Shown: in pieces, positions 41,601-50,390 of the stretch
Layout of the letters: each line of letters begins with the position of its first letter
Numbering within the stretch: position 1 is the first letter of the stretch
NCBI GenBank assembly: GCA_027623315.1
Contig: JAQBYD010000005.1
Location: 1-64,000 of the forward strand
DNA from: Verrucomicrobiota bacterium
GTDB taxonomy: Bacteria > Verrucomicrobiota > Kiritimatiellia > CAJWTS01
Length of the DNA: 64,000 nucleotides
Direction: 5' to 3'
Made by a program: the position numbers and the translations under genes
Notes under the pieces: generated by a model
Database searches by the model: none
The model's input: only the letters and a program-made list of their open reading frames with translations
What the model was told of the DNA's origin: nothing

Positions 41601-44206
41601 GGAGAGCCGGGGTATTCGTAACCACCTTCGATGACCGCGCCGAATTCAATGACGCACTGCCGCTGCTTGACGCCGAAGCCGACGAGGACGTCGAGATGTG
41701 GGACGGCGGTGGAGCGCCCTTCACGGATCCCTTTGACTCCGATGGCGACGGACTACCTGATGTGTGGGAAGAGACGTTCGGTCTCGATCCGCTCAACCCG
41801 AGCGGGGACAATGGTGGGAGTGGAGACCAGGATAACGACGGCCTCGACAACCTCGCGGAGTACCTTGCGGGAACCAGCCCCACCCAGTTCGATAGCGACG
41901 GCGATGGCATCGTGGACTATTTCAGCCGTTCCGGGCCGGGCGAGCTGACCTTCGGCGAAATCTTTGATGACGGCGATGGAATTCCGGATGCATTCGAAGA
42001 ACTGTTCCCCGGACCTGCGCCCACGACTGGCCAGCCTGGTCTGGATCCGTTCGCTTACGATGCGCATCTTGACCCGGACGAAGACGGCTGGAGCAATCTA
42101 GGAGAGTACCTGGGGGCAGGAACTCTGGTGCTTGACCCGATTACTGGATTCGTTGTACTGGCCCCCACGAGCACCGATCCGCTTAATCCCAACTCGTTCC
42201 CGCTTCCGAGCTTACAAGTGATTCTGACGGCAACCGGAACGCTGCCGGCAGGAACGACAACGATCATTGAATTTTATACGGATGAACGAATGGACGGCCT
42301 GCCGGTGGCGCGCCTTAATATCGCCGACAACATCGCTTCGATCACCACTTCGCTGATGGACGAAGGGCACCTCTATGAAGGCAAGCACTGGGTCATCGCG
42401 TTCAATGACGCGAATGGAAACGGTGTTCTCGATCCCGACGAATATGCGGGGATACCCAAGGAGCTGCCGTTTGTTGGACCGGGTGCAACGGTCCTTCTCA
42501 CCATCCATATGACGAAGGAACTGCCGGGATACGGACGATTCTTCTGGGCGGGCGCATCTGCCGAATCGAATACGACCATTCGCATCAACAACCTCAGCGT
42601 AACCGGAGGACCCCTGGTGATCCAACGCAACGTCCTCGGGCCGCGCTCCTACTTCCACGAGGGCGATCATTGGCTGGAAGGGATGTTTGGATTGCCGATT
42701 GGATCGTACGTCGTAAATCCGATGATTGGCGGCGTCGTGAACGCATCGAATCGCACCTTTTTCAGCGTGACTTGGTTGCCCCCTGACACACCGGTGCTGA
42801 TTGCCCCACGGGGCGCAACGTTCGAATTCGTTGAGAATGAGTTCGTTTTTGAATTGGATCCGGAGAATGCCGCCTCGTATGACCTCCAGATCTCAAACAC
42901 GGTCAGCGGTGAGATCGTGCTGAATACCACCATGCCGACGCACTACGTGGACGACGAATTTCTCGGCGCTCCCAGCGTGTACCGCTGCACCATGCGTTTC
43001 TATCCGGATGAGTGGGCCAACGCAGCCTATTGCTGGCGCGTGCGTGCACGAAATCCAGGAACCCCGGTGGCAGGCGACTTTACGAGCGGCTTCAGCGCCT
43101 GGGAGACCTTCCTACTCAACATTGAGGACGAGGGGGATAGTGCATCTCAGATCAACGGGACGGTCGTGTACTATGGATCGATCAGCGGTGGTAACACCGG
43201 CGGCGTTCCGAACGAAGATCTTTCCATCATCGTGGAGGCGCACCGCAACGCGACCTTCACCGGACTCCCCACAGGGCGCGACTCGTTCATCGGCTCTGTG
43301 GATTCAGATGACCGGCCTGGTGAGCAGGGAGACTTCAAGCTCAAGGGCCTGCGCCAGGGCGACTACTTTGTCGTGGCCTATATCGACTCCAACGGAAACG
43401 GTAAGCTGGACGGATTCGAGTCATTCGGGTTCAGCAAGGATTACGTCTTTGCCAGCACGTATCGACCGCGCCTGGTCGAATTGAGTGGCACCGGAGCGGC
43501 CCTGGTCCAAGGGCTCAAGATTCTTATTTTCGATCGTGACCTCGACGATGACGACCTTCCGGATGGCTGGGAGTGGCAGCACCTCGCCCAGTTCGGATAC
43601 GATGGTCTGGATGACCCCAATGGCGACAATCTGGATCTTATCGACGAGTACAAAACCGGGGCAGATCCGAATGTCTTCGATACGGATGAGGACGGGCTTA
43701 CCGATGAGTTCGAGGTCCTGATCGGCTCCAATCCAACCCTTGCAAACTCGGACGAGGACAACGATGGGGTGCCGACCGTTCTCGAGATCGGATGGGACAG
43801 CAACAATGGATACAATCCGTTTGATGCGAACTCGCATGGCCCCGCGGGAACGGACCTGGACATTCATAATCCGGACACCGATGCAGATGGCGTTAACGAC
43901 CTTCTCGAAATTGCCGCCGGCTCGGATCCGCTGGATGGGCAGGATACCGGCAGCGTGTATATCAAGCGCGTGACAGTCGATGATGCCGGTAACCCCGTGC
44001 TGGAGTGGGATTACTATGCAAATAATCGATCCATGAACATTACCTGTAAGGTCATGTGCAGTTCCAACCTGGTGGAGTGGACAACCGCGCCCGGGGGAAG
44101 TGAAGTGATGGACGGTGATTCCACCGGTTCAACCGCCTACACCAATACGGCCGCGAATCGCTGTTTCTTTAAGCTTGATCTATCGGTCGATCTCGACCAG
44201 CAATAA
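35624..44206 (+). CDS. Giant secreted protein (2860 aa): InlB-like repeats, FG-GAP/VCBS region, many TSP3-type Ca-binding repeats, LamG-like domain
   Basis: Signal MKFDTKTTIAMVAVLLGFSSAQVHA; FG-GAP strings (VHDFNGDGFLDMAVANSGQETVTILPG; VADFNDDGKDDFAVANGAGNSVSVY); numerous DSDGDGLPDVWEETFGLDPLNP repeats; LamG-like FSVECWSR...EWCHIAATYGG...LTLYVDGEIAAQTPS. Confidence 0.9.
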   Translation: MKFDTKTTIAMVAVLLGFSSAQVHALETISLSANPSSGGDVSIINISDGSASGQGYFVQDTSATASDTINIEAIAAAGFSFVRWNVILGSGIISNANESIANLTFLADGANHSIQALFELTPATIIVSADGTPPNGSVLIENISEALIVGPSNTVQLIDVDIGEVIRVTAFPSNGFVFSQWTGLTPFSGEPNPATFNGDGNNYSFTAVFVPVPPSQVQYNIISVNSLGETVGDPQPHVGLALVDEDSFQSASVTSPHPDPTEPEGKRSVVNGWSAIGSAPAAGTGDNVPQFQITADTVVTWSWTLQFGLTLTVDGNGTAVASPGAIDENWYTEGTVVSLEAFADAGEEFQFWGGDINSLQPTASVVMASSKDVTAVFGAPLDRDGDGMPDGWEDKHGLDPLNADGLEGAFGDPDGDDLPNIQEYFISLDVTNALFEISPVNADSDGDGMDDGYEALFIGSSSNSGASINSIAPVSIIGENGPSGNPDGDFLWNTQTGYETEIGLQNLQEYLGPDGIAPGIFTNITVGLNSGRIVNKRVENPDDSDPADQSFSNTTDSEIGGTGLLEGDGFDDGFEYSWDQWQAVHGGDPVFDPLNHRVPDRFGEPALPLSVAVHDFNGDGFLDMAVANSGQETVTILPGIEGGGFEAVAMTIDVGATPVALEQIDADGVGDSDDIVVVNQGDNTVSILIHSNELFYLDPTDYPVGGTPTALVVADFNDDGKDDFAVANGAGNSVSVYTNVGDPEGTFALSDTVAVGNNPSSLDAGAVFSEVDSGTNDLVVANADDDSVSVLQNNGDATFTVFGSFPVGDDPRSIVLRAFEGGTFVGEDLVVDPINDVAVACFGSDDVRSYRGDGAGGFTAETIAFIGENRGPRHLASGHFNSEIPTPNFDLDLVVVNQRVDSASTLLGSALDHAFFLAFTVDTGPTPVWVEVIDLNGDGLDDVVIVTRDNDTVATYLGGGDSTLSALNVFNTADRVTDRRFNPGDIHTLPPDFGRSDYDLQYNPETGGVGQWLSDDLEYNAWNLATNSILRTDFPNRRRCSHPFFWDADFDRMPDGWEMAFGYDPWDRDTDDNAPDDGDENPDGDWFAQTVATNDLTGEAETIYHHDVLLANDFNPFTGYGWLLPTLAAAGPDTVQYVNYEELIGPRRMAAITANDPDDTATHPLKVDTDGDGIWDGWEWYVGLDARVAGDQESDRDGDGLIDLDEFRSFNTSSNNQAALTPLVEWGNKIAPTDPFDGDTDWDQVGDGGERAAFNFAALDGKFNPVVDEDTGEVTYFHFTGGGLNPTTADTDGDFLPDAWEVRYAGAPGGTDEVAAIEGGMDGTGADALTDSDGDGLLNYQEYMISAVYHWQRAYNSGAAAWTPNRGLYGYEPYDFFDPALSDGGEVFVGPGGRAPKTWDPHFMVNAFVPFTFVTGVPPELCFSSTDPRDIDSDLDGMDDFWEVFHGLNPIFGVEDVLASKILCPIRIIVPPPLTLADIDVRISPWVSGRPFIDVDQDEIGNIYEAVVPDSTVPPPFHHTDPSPFWMTDTSDPESHVNLYYWLGNTFGFPVDWWFWDTPGQAFPIPIAAPTYLFSFEINEGFDTDNDNIADIAEIVGQPTSPGATDPQSSESPIKRRAMYLNGNALVRTRHDYFQEPEDLRTFSVECWSRSENPGAGHPQILVERPMNVLNLNVMDFSPGIRANFRIGLNENGAPFALYHGSTKDIIFVVAQASPAFTPLANEWCHIAATYGGSVQSNGFWVGKLTLYVDGEIAAQTPSSEIPVNGWFGPLSEDFLDVGFIVPAPIVMGAEDRNPSGWIDNEQAWIGVPRGLNNEAVNGPPAPTNFFQGWIDEVRIWDGELTQIEVRSNMMNRFTRADVMKHVIDLGEVNTTNNIFTFVMTNLLYSFGFDDLPDPDHSPVAPDGFAFLNGRPTDHINVRWWGQSALRSTAYDEYRYIPWLENKVNHFPRTPPHDTATIAGLVSNVFLNNAEPYGFRYLHGIRYGLEHNIWQAGRAGVFVTTFDDRAEFNDALPLLDAEADEDVEMWDGGGAPFTDPFDSDGDGLPDVWEETFGLDPLNPSGDNGGSGDQDNDGLDNLAEYLAGTSPTQFDSDGDGIVDYFSRSGPGELTFGEIFDDGDGIPDAFEELFPGPAPTTGQPGLDPFAYDAHLDPDEDGWSNLGEYLGAGTLVLDPITGFVVLAPTSTDPLNPNSFPLPSLQVILTATGTLPAGTTTIIEFYTDERMDGLPVARLNIADNIASITTSLMDEGHLYEGKHWVIAFNDANGNGVLDPDEYAGIPKELPFVGPGATVLLTIHMTKELPGYGRFFWAGASAESNTTIRINNLSVTGGPLVIQRNVLGPRSYFHEGDHWLEGMFGLPIGSYVVNPMIGGVVNASNRTFFSVTWLPPDTPVLIAPRGATFEFVENEFVFELDPENAASYDLQISNTVSGEIVLNTTMPTHYVDDEFLGAPSVYRCTMRFYPDEWANAAYCWRVRARNPGTPVAGDFTSGFSAWETFLLNIEDEGDSASQINGTVVYYGSISGGNTGGVPNEDLSIIVEAHRNATFTGLPTGRDSFIGSVDSDDRPGEQGDFKLKGLRQGDYFVVAYIDSNGNGKLDGFESFGFSKDYVFASTYRPRLVELSGTGAALVQGLKILIFDRDLDDDDLPDGWEWQHLAQFGYDGLDDPNGDNLDLIDEYKTGADPNVFDTDEDGLTDEFEVLIGSNPTLANSDEDNDGVPTVLEIGWDSNNGYNPFDANSHGPAGTDLDIHNPDTDADGVNDLLEIAAGSDPLDGQDTGSVYIKRVTVDDAGNPVLEWDYYANNRSMNITCKVMCSSNLVEWTTAPGGSEVMDGDSTGSTAYTNTAANRCFFKLDLSVDLDQQ

Positions 44207-44309
44207 TGGCCTCGACATGACGCCGTGGTAGTGATACACCACAGCCTCCGACACCGAAAAACTGCGCCCCGGCATATCGGCGCGCCGATACTAAGGAAAA
44301 ACAACTGCT

Positions 44310-45281
44310 ATGAAGAAACTCGGATCATTGGGTGCGCTCCTCGCCGCAATCATCGCCATGGTTGGCTGCGAGGGCTGGGAAAGCGGAAGCGACGTGTTCA
44401 CCTGGGACGACAGCTTCGCATTCGCGAACTTCAACGGCCTCTACCGTCCCGTCGACAGCTCCACGATCGTGTTCGGTTTCTCGGCACAGTCGAGCTTTAC
44501 GTCGGATACCAATGCGACGCCGACAACCATTGAGAACGCCGAGACTACCCTGGCCCAGGGGGACGGCAGCAGCATCTTCTTCGCTAGCTCCGATGAAGGG
44601 TTCATTATGTCGCCAGTCGTGTTGGCGTCATCGGTGACAATTGACGCCGGCGGATTCGAGATGCAGGACGATGGTGAGGGCAACCTAAGCGCCGACGACG
44701 GATCGACGGGTACGATAGACTACACCACGGGCGGCTGGACTCTATCATTCGTCGCACCTCCCGCGAATGGCGTGCAGATCATCGCGACCTACACCTTCTC
44801 CCCGAGCGGCGTGATCGGCACCTCCGGCAGCGGAGGGAGCGGTAGTGGAATCGATCCCGACACGGCGCCGGGCTCCGACGACGCACTGCCGACGAGCGGC
44901 AATATTGTGACCTTTATCCTTCGCCAGACGGGCAACCTGCTCACGATAATCGATAGCAATGGCGACTCGTACAACGGCCAGATGGAGTCGCTCGACTTCA
45001 CGCGCAGCAGTGCCAATCCGAATATCACGATCGCGACGGATGGCCCGATCGTCGGTCAGGCGACCATGCATGGCGTGTCACAGGGCGTCGGAGTGACCAT
45101 GTTCCTCACGCTCAACGGCACCCTCTTCCAGGACAACTTTGCCGACCGCATCATCCAGGGCACCTGGGTCCAGGAGGACGGACGCACGGCCGACATTTTT
45201 GGCGCCGCGCCCACGGTGACTGTCATCCAGGACACCGTTGGAACCGGGACGAACAATACGGCGAACACGACGACCCAGTAG
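44310..45281 (+). CDS. Putative lipoprotein
   Basis: MKKLGSLGALLAAIIAMVGCEGWESGS lipobox; 323 aa. Confidence 0.75.
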   Translation: MKKLGSLGALLAAIIAMVGCEGWESGSDVFTWDDSFAFANFNGLYRPVDSSTIVFGFSAQSSFTSDTNATPTTIENAETTLAQGDGSSIFFASSDEGFIMSPVVLASSVTIDAGGFEMQDDGEGNLSADDGSTGTIDYTTGGWTLSFVAPPANGVQIIATYTFSPSGVIGTSGSGGSGSGIDPDTAPGSDDALPTSGNIVTFILRQTGNLLTIIDSNGDSYNGQMESLDFTRSSANPNITIATDGPIVGQATMHGVSQGVGVTMFLTLNGTLFQDNFADRIIQGTWVQEDGRTADIFGAAPTVTVIQDTVGTGTNNTANTTTQ

Positions 45282-45425
45282 CATGTACACGATTAGGCCT
45301 GCGCCGCCGCCGTGGGCCGCGACACACCTGCCCGCTGGACCGCAAAGAGCGTGTGGCCGCCATTTGTTCTGGTAGGAGTTTCGCCGGAATGTCAGACTGG
45401 GACCGTCAAGACCCCCTCCAGTGAA

Positions 45426-46388
45426 ATGAAAGTCAAAGACTTTGATGAACTAGCATACCCGCGGCGTCGCCCGTGGTGGATCCTCCTGCTGTTGGTGGTG
45501 GTCGTCGCCTTCTTCGGGCTGCGCCGCAAGAATGCGGACGAGCCGAATCAGCCTGGGCCCCGGGAGGAGATCGCGGATGTCGAGGCCGTGGCGAACGAAC
45601 CCGCCGCAGAGCGTCCGGTCCACAGCGAGCCGAAAGCCGCACCGCCCGCGCCGTTACCTACGGGCGACCTCAATGAACTAATCGCAAGAGGGGATTCCAG
45701 CCTGGCGGCGGGTGAACTCTCCGAAGCACGCGCAGCGTACGTTGCTGCACTTCGTCGGTGCCGCAACGCCTCCCTTCGCAGGGAGATCGAGGATAGACTC
45801 GGGCCGGTGCATGTCGACCTGGTCATGAATCCTCACATGATGCCCGAGAAGGTCCCGTACGTGGTGCGTCCCGGCGATTCGGTCGACCGACTGGCCAAGA
45901 AATACGGCGTGACGAAGGACTTGATTATCCAGAGCAATCGAATCGCCAACCCGAACCTGATCAAGGCCGGGGATCAGCTTCGAATTCTGAAGGCGAAATT
46001 CAACGTGACCGTGAGCAAGTCACGCAACGATTTGCGGGTCGAGATGAATGAGCGATTCTTCAAGCGATACCGCATCGGAACCGGTGAGTTCGGCAAGACT
46101 CCCGTCGGTACCTTCGTGATCGACCTCAAGCAGACGAATCCGGACTGGTGGGCGAAGGGTAAACGCGTACGGTTCGGCGAAAAGGAAAATATTCTCGGTA
46201 CCCGCTGGATGTCGATCAAGGCATCCGGAGAAACGCCGAAGGTCTCCGGGTACGGGATTCACGGAACGTGGGACGATAGCACCATCGGTAAGGCATTGAG
46301 CGCGGGTTGCATTCGCATGCGCAATCCGGAGGTCGAAGAGCTCTACGTGCTCTTGCCCATCGGCACCCCGGTGACGATTAACGAGTAA
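45426..46388 (+). CDS. LysM plus L,D-transpeptidase (YkuD) protein
   Basis: LysM VPYVVRPGDSVDRLAKKYGVTKDLIIQSNRIANPNLIKAGDQLRIL; YkuD GYGIHGTWDDSTIGKALSAGCIRM; TM at N-terminus. Confidence 0.92.
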   Translation: MKVKDFDELAYPRRRPWWILLLLVVVVAFFGLRRKNADEPNQPGPREEIADVEAVANEPAAERPVHSEPKAAPPAPLPTGDLNELIARGDSSLAAGELSEARAAYVAALRRCRNASLRREIEDRLGPVHVDLVMNPHMMPEKVPYVVRPGDSVDRLAKKYGVTKDLIIQSNRIANPNLIKAGDQLRILKAKFNVTVSKSRNDLRVEMNERFFKRYRIGTGEFGKTPVGTFVIDLKQTNPDWWAKGKRVRFGEKENILGTRWMSIKASGETPKVSGYGIHGTWDDSTIGKALSAGCIRMRNPEVEELYVLLPIGTPVTINE

Positions 46389-46390
46389 AC

Positions 46391-46793
46391 CGCGCTTTCT
46401 CAATCGGAGATCCCGCGGAGCAGCGGATAACCGGGGAATGCGCTCCGCGCTTGGATTGGGGATCCAGAGAGTGCGACGGAGATCATTCGAGCAACTCTCA
46501 CTCTCCGAATCGCGAATCCCGCGGAGCAGCGGACGTCCAGGAACGCGCTCCGCGCTCAGATTGGGGATCCACGGAGTGCGCTGTAGCTCCCGAGGATCCA
46601 ATCGCACTCTCCGAATCCCAATTCCTGCGGAGCAGAGAAGCAGCGGACAACCGGGGAAGCGCTCCGCGCGTAGATTGGGGATCCAGAGAGTGCGACCTGA
46701 CCGCTTCGACTCCATCGCACTCTCCGAATCCCAAATCCTGCGGCTTGCCCTCCGAAGCAATCCCGCGGCCGCGGGAGCGTAGGAGGGAGCCGC
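46391..46793. repeat. Third locus of the palindromic repeat family: three units plus partial module
   Basis: Units ending ggattggggatccagagagtgcga (~46476), gattggggatccacggagtgcg (~46580), gattggggatccagagagtgcga (~46695), then gcttgccctccgaagcaatcccgcggccgcgggagcgtaggagggagc. Confidence 0.9.
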
Positions 46794-46874
46794 GGCCGGA
46801 GGACCCGGGCAGCCTCCGCGCTTGACTTCTCTTGTGCCCCCCAGCACGATTATGCGCTTTCGGATTTAGAGATT

Positions 46875-48686
46875 ATGCATAGCTATAGAACTCATACCTG
46901 TGGAGAGCTGCGTGCGGAAGACGTGGGCAAACGAGTGCGTGTTTCGGGATGGGTATTCCACAAGCGCGATCATGGCGGATTACTCTTCTTCGATCTGCGG
47001 GACCACTACGGTCTAACGCAAGCCGTCTTCTACCCCGAGCGAGCATTCTTCGACGAGTGCCAGCACATGAAGCTCGAGAGCGTGGTGACCGTGACGGGGG
47101 AGGTCGTGAAGCGCGACGACGACACGATTAACCCGAAGATGCCAACCGGCGCGATTGAGGTCGTCGTGGACGAATTTTGCGTGCAGGGACCGGCAGAAAC
47201 ATTGCCCCTATACTTGGCTGGTGACGACGAGGGACCCGAGGAGACGCGGCTCAAGTACCGGTTCCTCGATCTGCGCCGGGAGAGGATGCAGCGCAACATC
47301 ATCCTTCGCTCGAAGATTATCGCAAGCATCCGGAATCGCATGATCGGGCACGGTTTCAATGAGCTCCAAACGCCGATTCTGACCAGTAGTTCGCCAGAGG
47401 GCGCGCGTGATTACCTGGTGCCCAGTCGTGTGCATCCCGGCAAATTCTACGCCTTGCCGCAGGCCCCGCAACAGTTCAAGCAACTTCTGATGGTGGCCGG
47501 CTTTGAGAAGTATTTCCAGATCGCTCCGTGTTTCAGGGATGAAGATGCCCGTGCAGATCGATCTCCGGGGGAGTTTTACCAGCTCGATCTGGAGATGTCC
47601 TTTGTTGAACAGGACGATGTCTTTGCCGTCGTAGAAGATGTGCTATCGGGAGTGTTCGAAGAGTTCTCGGATCGAACCGTCGACAAGCCGCCCTATCTTC
47701 GGATTCCTTACCGGGAAGCGATGCTGAAGTACGGAACGGACAAGCCCGATCTGCGTAACCCGATCGTGAACGTTGACCTCACGGACGTCTTCACCGAGTC
47801 AGAGTTCAATGCATTCCGCACGGTGGTCGAGAAGGGCGGCGTCGTTCGAGGTATTCCCGTCAAAAAGATCGCGGAAAAGCCGAGAAGTTTCTTCGACAAG
47901 CTTGTCGAGTTCGCGCAAACCCACGGGGCGAAGGGACTCGCATACCTCGTATGGACTTCCGGAGGCGTCAAGGGTCCCATCGCAAAATTTTTGAAACCGG
48001 GCGAGCTGGAGGGAATTCAGAAACGCACTGGCAGCGAGGATGGAGACGTGGTTTTCTTCGTCTCGTCCGATGAGAAAAGCGCAGACCGCGTTGCCGGCGA
48101 GGTCCGCAACGAGTTGGGCCGCCAGCTGGATCTGCTTGAGAAGGATGTCTTCCGGCTCTGCTGGATCGTCGATTACCCCATGTTCGAACTGGATGAGGAA
48201 ACCGGCAAGATAGAGTTCTCACACAATCCATTCTCGATGCCACAGGGAGAGATGAAAGCCCTCGAGGAGCAGGATCCGCTGGACGTACTGGCCTACCAGT
48301 ATGACATCGTGTGCAACGGCATCGAGCTGTCCAGCGGGGCGATTCGGAATCACCGTCCCGAGATCATGTACAAGGCCTTCGATATCGCAGGTTACACGCG
48401 TGAGGATGTTGATCAGCAGTTTCGCGGAATGATCAATGCTTTCAAACTCGGGGCACCACCGCACGGCGGGCTCGCGCCGGGAGTCGACCGAATCGTGATG
48501 CTGATTGCCGAAGAGGTCAATATTCGCGAGGTGATCGCATTTCCGATGAATCAGAACGCCCAGGACCTGATGATGAACGCACCGAGTGAAGTCTCAGAGA
48601 AGCAACTTCGCGAACTGCACCTCAAGCTCGAGCTTCCGAAGGAAGAGAGCGTCGAGCCGAAGTCAGAAGTAGTTAGTGAGAAGTGA
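46875..48686 (+). CDS. aspS: Aspartyl-tRNA synthetase
   Basis: [84 protein letters not shown]. Confidence 0.97.
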   Translation: MHSYRTHTCGELRAEDVGKRVRVSGWVFHKRDHGGLLFFDLRDHYGLTQAVFYPERAFFDECQHMKLESVVTVTGEVVKRDDDTINPKMPTGAIEVVVDEFCVQGPAETLPLYLAGDDEGPEETRLKYRFLDLRRERMQRNIILRSKIIASIRNRMIGHGFNELQTPILTSSSPEGARDYLVPSRVHPGKFYALPQAPQQFKQLLMVAGFEKYFQIAPCFRDEDARADRSPGEFYQLDLEMSFVEQDDVFAVVEDVLSGVFEEFSDRTVDKPPYLRIPYREAMLKYGTDKPDLRNPIVNVDLTDVFTESEFNAFRTVVEKGGVVRGIPVKKIAEKPRSFFDKLVEFAQTHGAKGLAYLVWTSGGVKGPIAKFLKPGELEGIQKRTGSEDGDVVFFVSSDEKSADRVAGEVRNELGRQLDLLEKDVFRLCWIVDYPMFELDEETGKIEFSHNPFSMPQGEMKALEEQDPLDVLAYQYDIVCNGIELSSGAIRNHRPEIMYKAFDIAGYTREDVDQQFRGMINAFKLGAPPHGGLAPGVDRIVMLIAEEVNIREVIAFPMNQNAQDLMMNAPSEVSEKQLRELHLKLELPKEESVEPKSEVVSEK

Positions 48687-48768
48687 GAAGTGGTTAGTCG
48701 GAAGTGGTTAGTCGGAAGTCGGGATCTGTTCTGACTACTCACTTCTGACTACTCACTTCTGACTTCCC
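48664..48768. repeat. Inverted pair of heptanucleotide (STRR-like) tracts between convergent aspS and hisS
   Basis: + strand: agtcaga agtagtt agtgaga agtgaga agtggtt agtcgga agtggtt agtcgga agtcggg; opposite strand: ggaagtc agaagtg agtagtc agaagtg agtagtc. Confidence 0.92.
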
Positions 48769-50028
48769 AATAAGCGGCATCACCCGCTCTTCGCCATCGG
48801 CCATCGTCTTAAGCCGGCAGCTCCCCGCGGCTACGTCGTCGGGTCCGATGTAGGCCGCTTCGCGAAAGCCCTTCTTGTCCGCTCGCGAGAAAAACTGTTT
48901 GGGCTTCTCGGTGTGTGTGGCGAGGTCAACGGACTGGCCCGCCTTGCGCAATGCGCACGCGACCTCAACGGCCGCGTCGCGCTCGGAATCCGTCATGTAG
49001 CCCACGGTCACGTCGCGTGATGGCGAGCAACCGTCGAAGAGGTTTTTCTCCTCAAGCAGATCCGCAATAACGACGTCCCCGAATCCGAGCCCGACAGCGG
49101 TCGTCGGTTTGCCGCCTATTTCGGTCAGCAGGTTGTCGTACCGTCCGCCGCCGAAGATTGCGCGGCCCGTGCGCGCTGTGTCGTAGGCTTCGAATACGAT
49201 TCCAGTATAATAGCCGAGCCCACGAATCACGGAGATGTCGAACTGGATCATACTGGACAGGTCGTAGCGTGAGAGGCGTTCGAATAGCTCGTTGAGGGCA
49301 TGCACGGCGGCAGAGTCTTCTCCAAGGAGTTGTGCCGCATCGTCCAGCGATTCGACCTCCAGCAGTCTGTTTACGCTGGCGATGGCGCTTTGATCGAGGC
49401 CGGCCTGGGTGAGGAAAGGCGTCAAATCGTCAACTTTATCGCGCTTGTCGAGGGCCAGGAAGACGGAGGGATGCTGGTCGGCGGGGATGCCGCTCCGAGC
49501 GAGAAGTTCGCCGAGCAAGGCCCGGTGGTTGACCCGAATCCGCACATCGGAGGCCGTGAGTCCCATCATGCCCATCGCGTCGGCGGCGGCCGCGAGCACT
49601 TCGACCTCTGCGGTCAAAGCCGGTTCTCCAACGATGTCGAGATTCCACTGGTAATGCTCGCGCCGCCGGCCCTTGGTCATGCGTTCGTAGCGGAAACATT
49701 GTGCAATCGTGAACCATTTGACCGGGAATGCGAGTTCTCCATGGCGGGCGGCGATCATGCGCGCGAGCGTCGGCGTCATCTCCGGGCGGAGAGCGAGTTC
49801 GCGGCCGCTCTTGTCGGCGAATGCGTAAATCTGCTGGACGATCTCCTCGCCGCCTTTGCGCTTGAGAAGCTCCAGGGTCTCTACCACGCAGGCATCGTAC
49901 TGCTCGAAGCCGAAACGCCGGGACGCACGCGTCCAGGCGTCAAAGACGAAGGATCGACGAAGCATCTCGTCGGGGTAGAAATCGCGCATCCCGCGAGGGG
50001 CGGCAAGGTTCTGCTTGGAGGGACTCAA
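48739..50028 (-). CDS. hisS: Histidyl-tRNA synthetase
   Basis: PRGMRDFYPDEMLRRSFVFDAW; RPEMTPTLARMIA; FRYERMTKGRRREHYQWNLDIVG; GGGRYDNLL. Confidence 0.96.
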   Translation of the reverse strand: MSPSKQNLAAPRGMRDFYPDEMLRRSFVFDAWTRASRRFGFEQYDACVVETLELLKRKGGEEIVQQIYAFADKSGRELALRPEMTPTLARMIAARHGELAFPVKWFTIAQCFRYERMTKGRRREHYQWNLDIVGEPALTAEVEVLAAAADAMGMMGLTASDVRIRVNHRALLGELLARSGIPADQHPSVFLALDKRDKVDDLTPFLTQAGLDQSAIASVNRLLEVESLDDAAQLLGEDSAAVHALNELFERLSRYDLSSMIQFDISVIRGLGYYTGIVFEAYDTARTGRAIFGGGRYDNLLTEIGGKPTTAVGLGFGDVVIADLLEEKNLFDGCSPSRDVTVGYMTDSERDAAVEVACALRKAGQSVDLATHTEKPKQFFSRADKKGFREAAYIGPDDVAAGSCRLKTMADGEERVMPLIGKSEVSSQK

Positions 50029-50336
50029 GGCTGGCCGCCGCGCACCACTTCTTTCATCTTCTTGCCCGGCTTAAAGCGGACCACACGGCGTTCTGGGATC
50101 TCGACCTTCTCTTCCGGTCGTGCGGGGTTGTAGCCCTGGCGGGCCTTGCGGCTCTTAACCTGGAAGACTCCGAAGTCTCGGAACTCAACATTACGACCCT
50201 GGACGAGACTGTCGACGATGTAATCGAGGGATTTCTGAAGCACCGCTTGCACATCTTGCTGAACGATGCCCGTCTCAGTTGCGATCCGGGCAACCAACTC
50301 CCGCTTGGTAAGATGTCCATTCTGTTCGTCTTGCAT
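50025..50336 (-). CDS. HU/IHF family DNA-binding protein
   Basis: LTKRELVARIATETGIVQQDVQAVLQKSLDYIVDSLVQGRNVEFRDFGVFQVKSRKARQGYNPARPEEKVEIPERRVVRFKPGKKMKE. Confidence 0.93.
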   Translation of the reverse strand: MQDEQNGHLTKRELVARIATETGIVQQDVQAVLQKSLDYIVDSLVQGRNVEFRDFGVFQVKSRKARQGYNPARPEEKVEIPERRVVRFKPGKKMKEVVRGGQP

Positions 50337-50390
50337 GATCGTCTGCCCGAAGACTTGAGTCTCCGATGTCGTGGCGGGCGTGTCAAGTGT

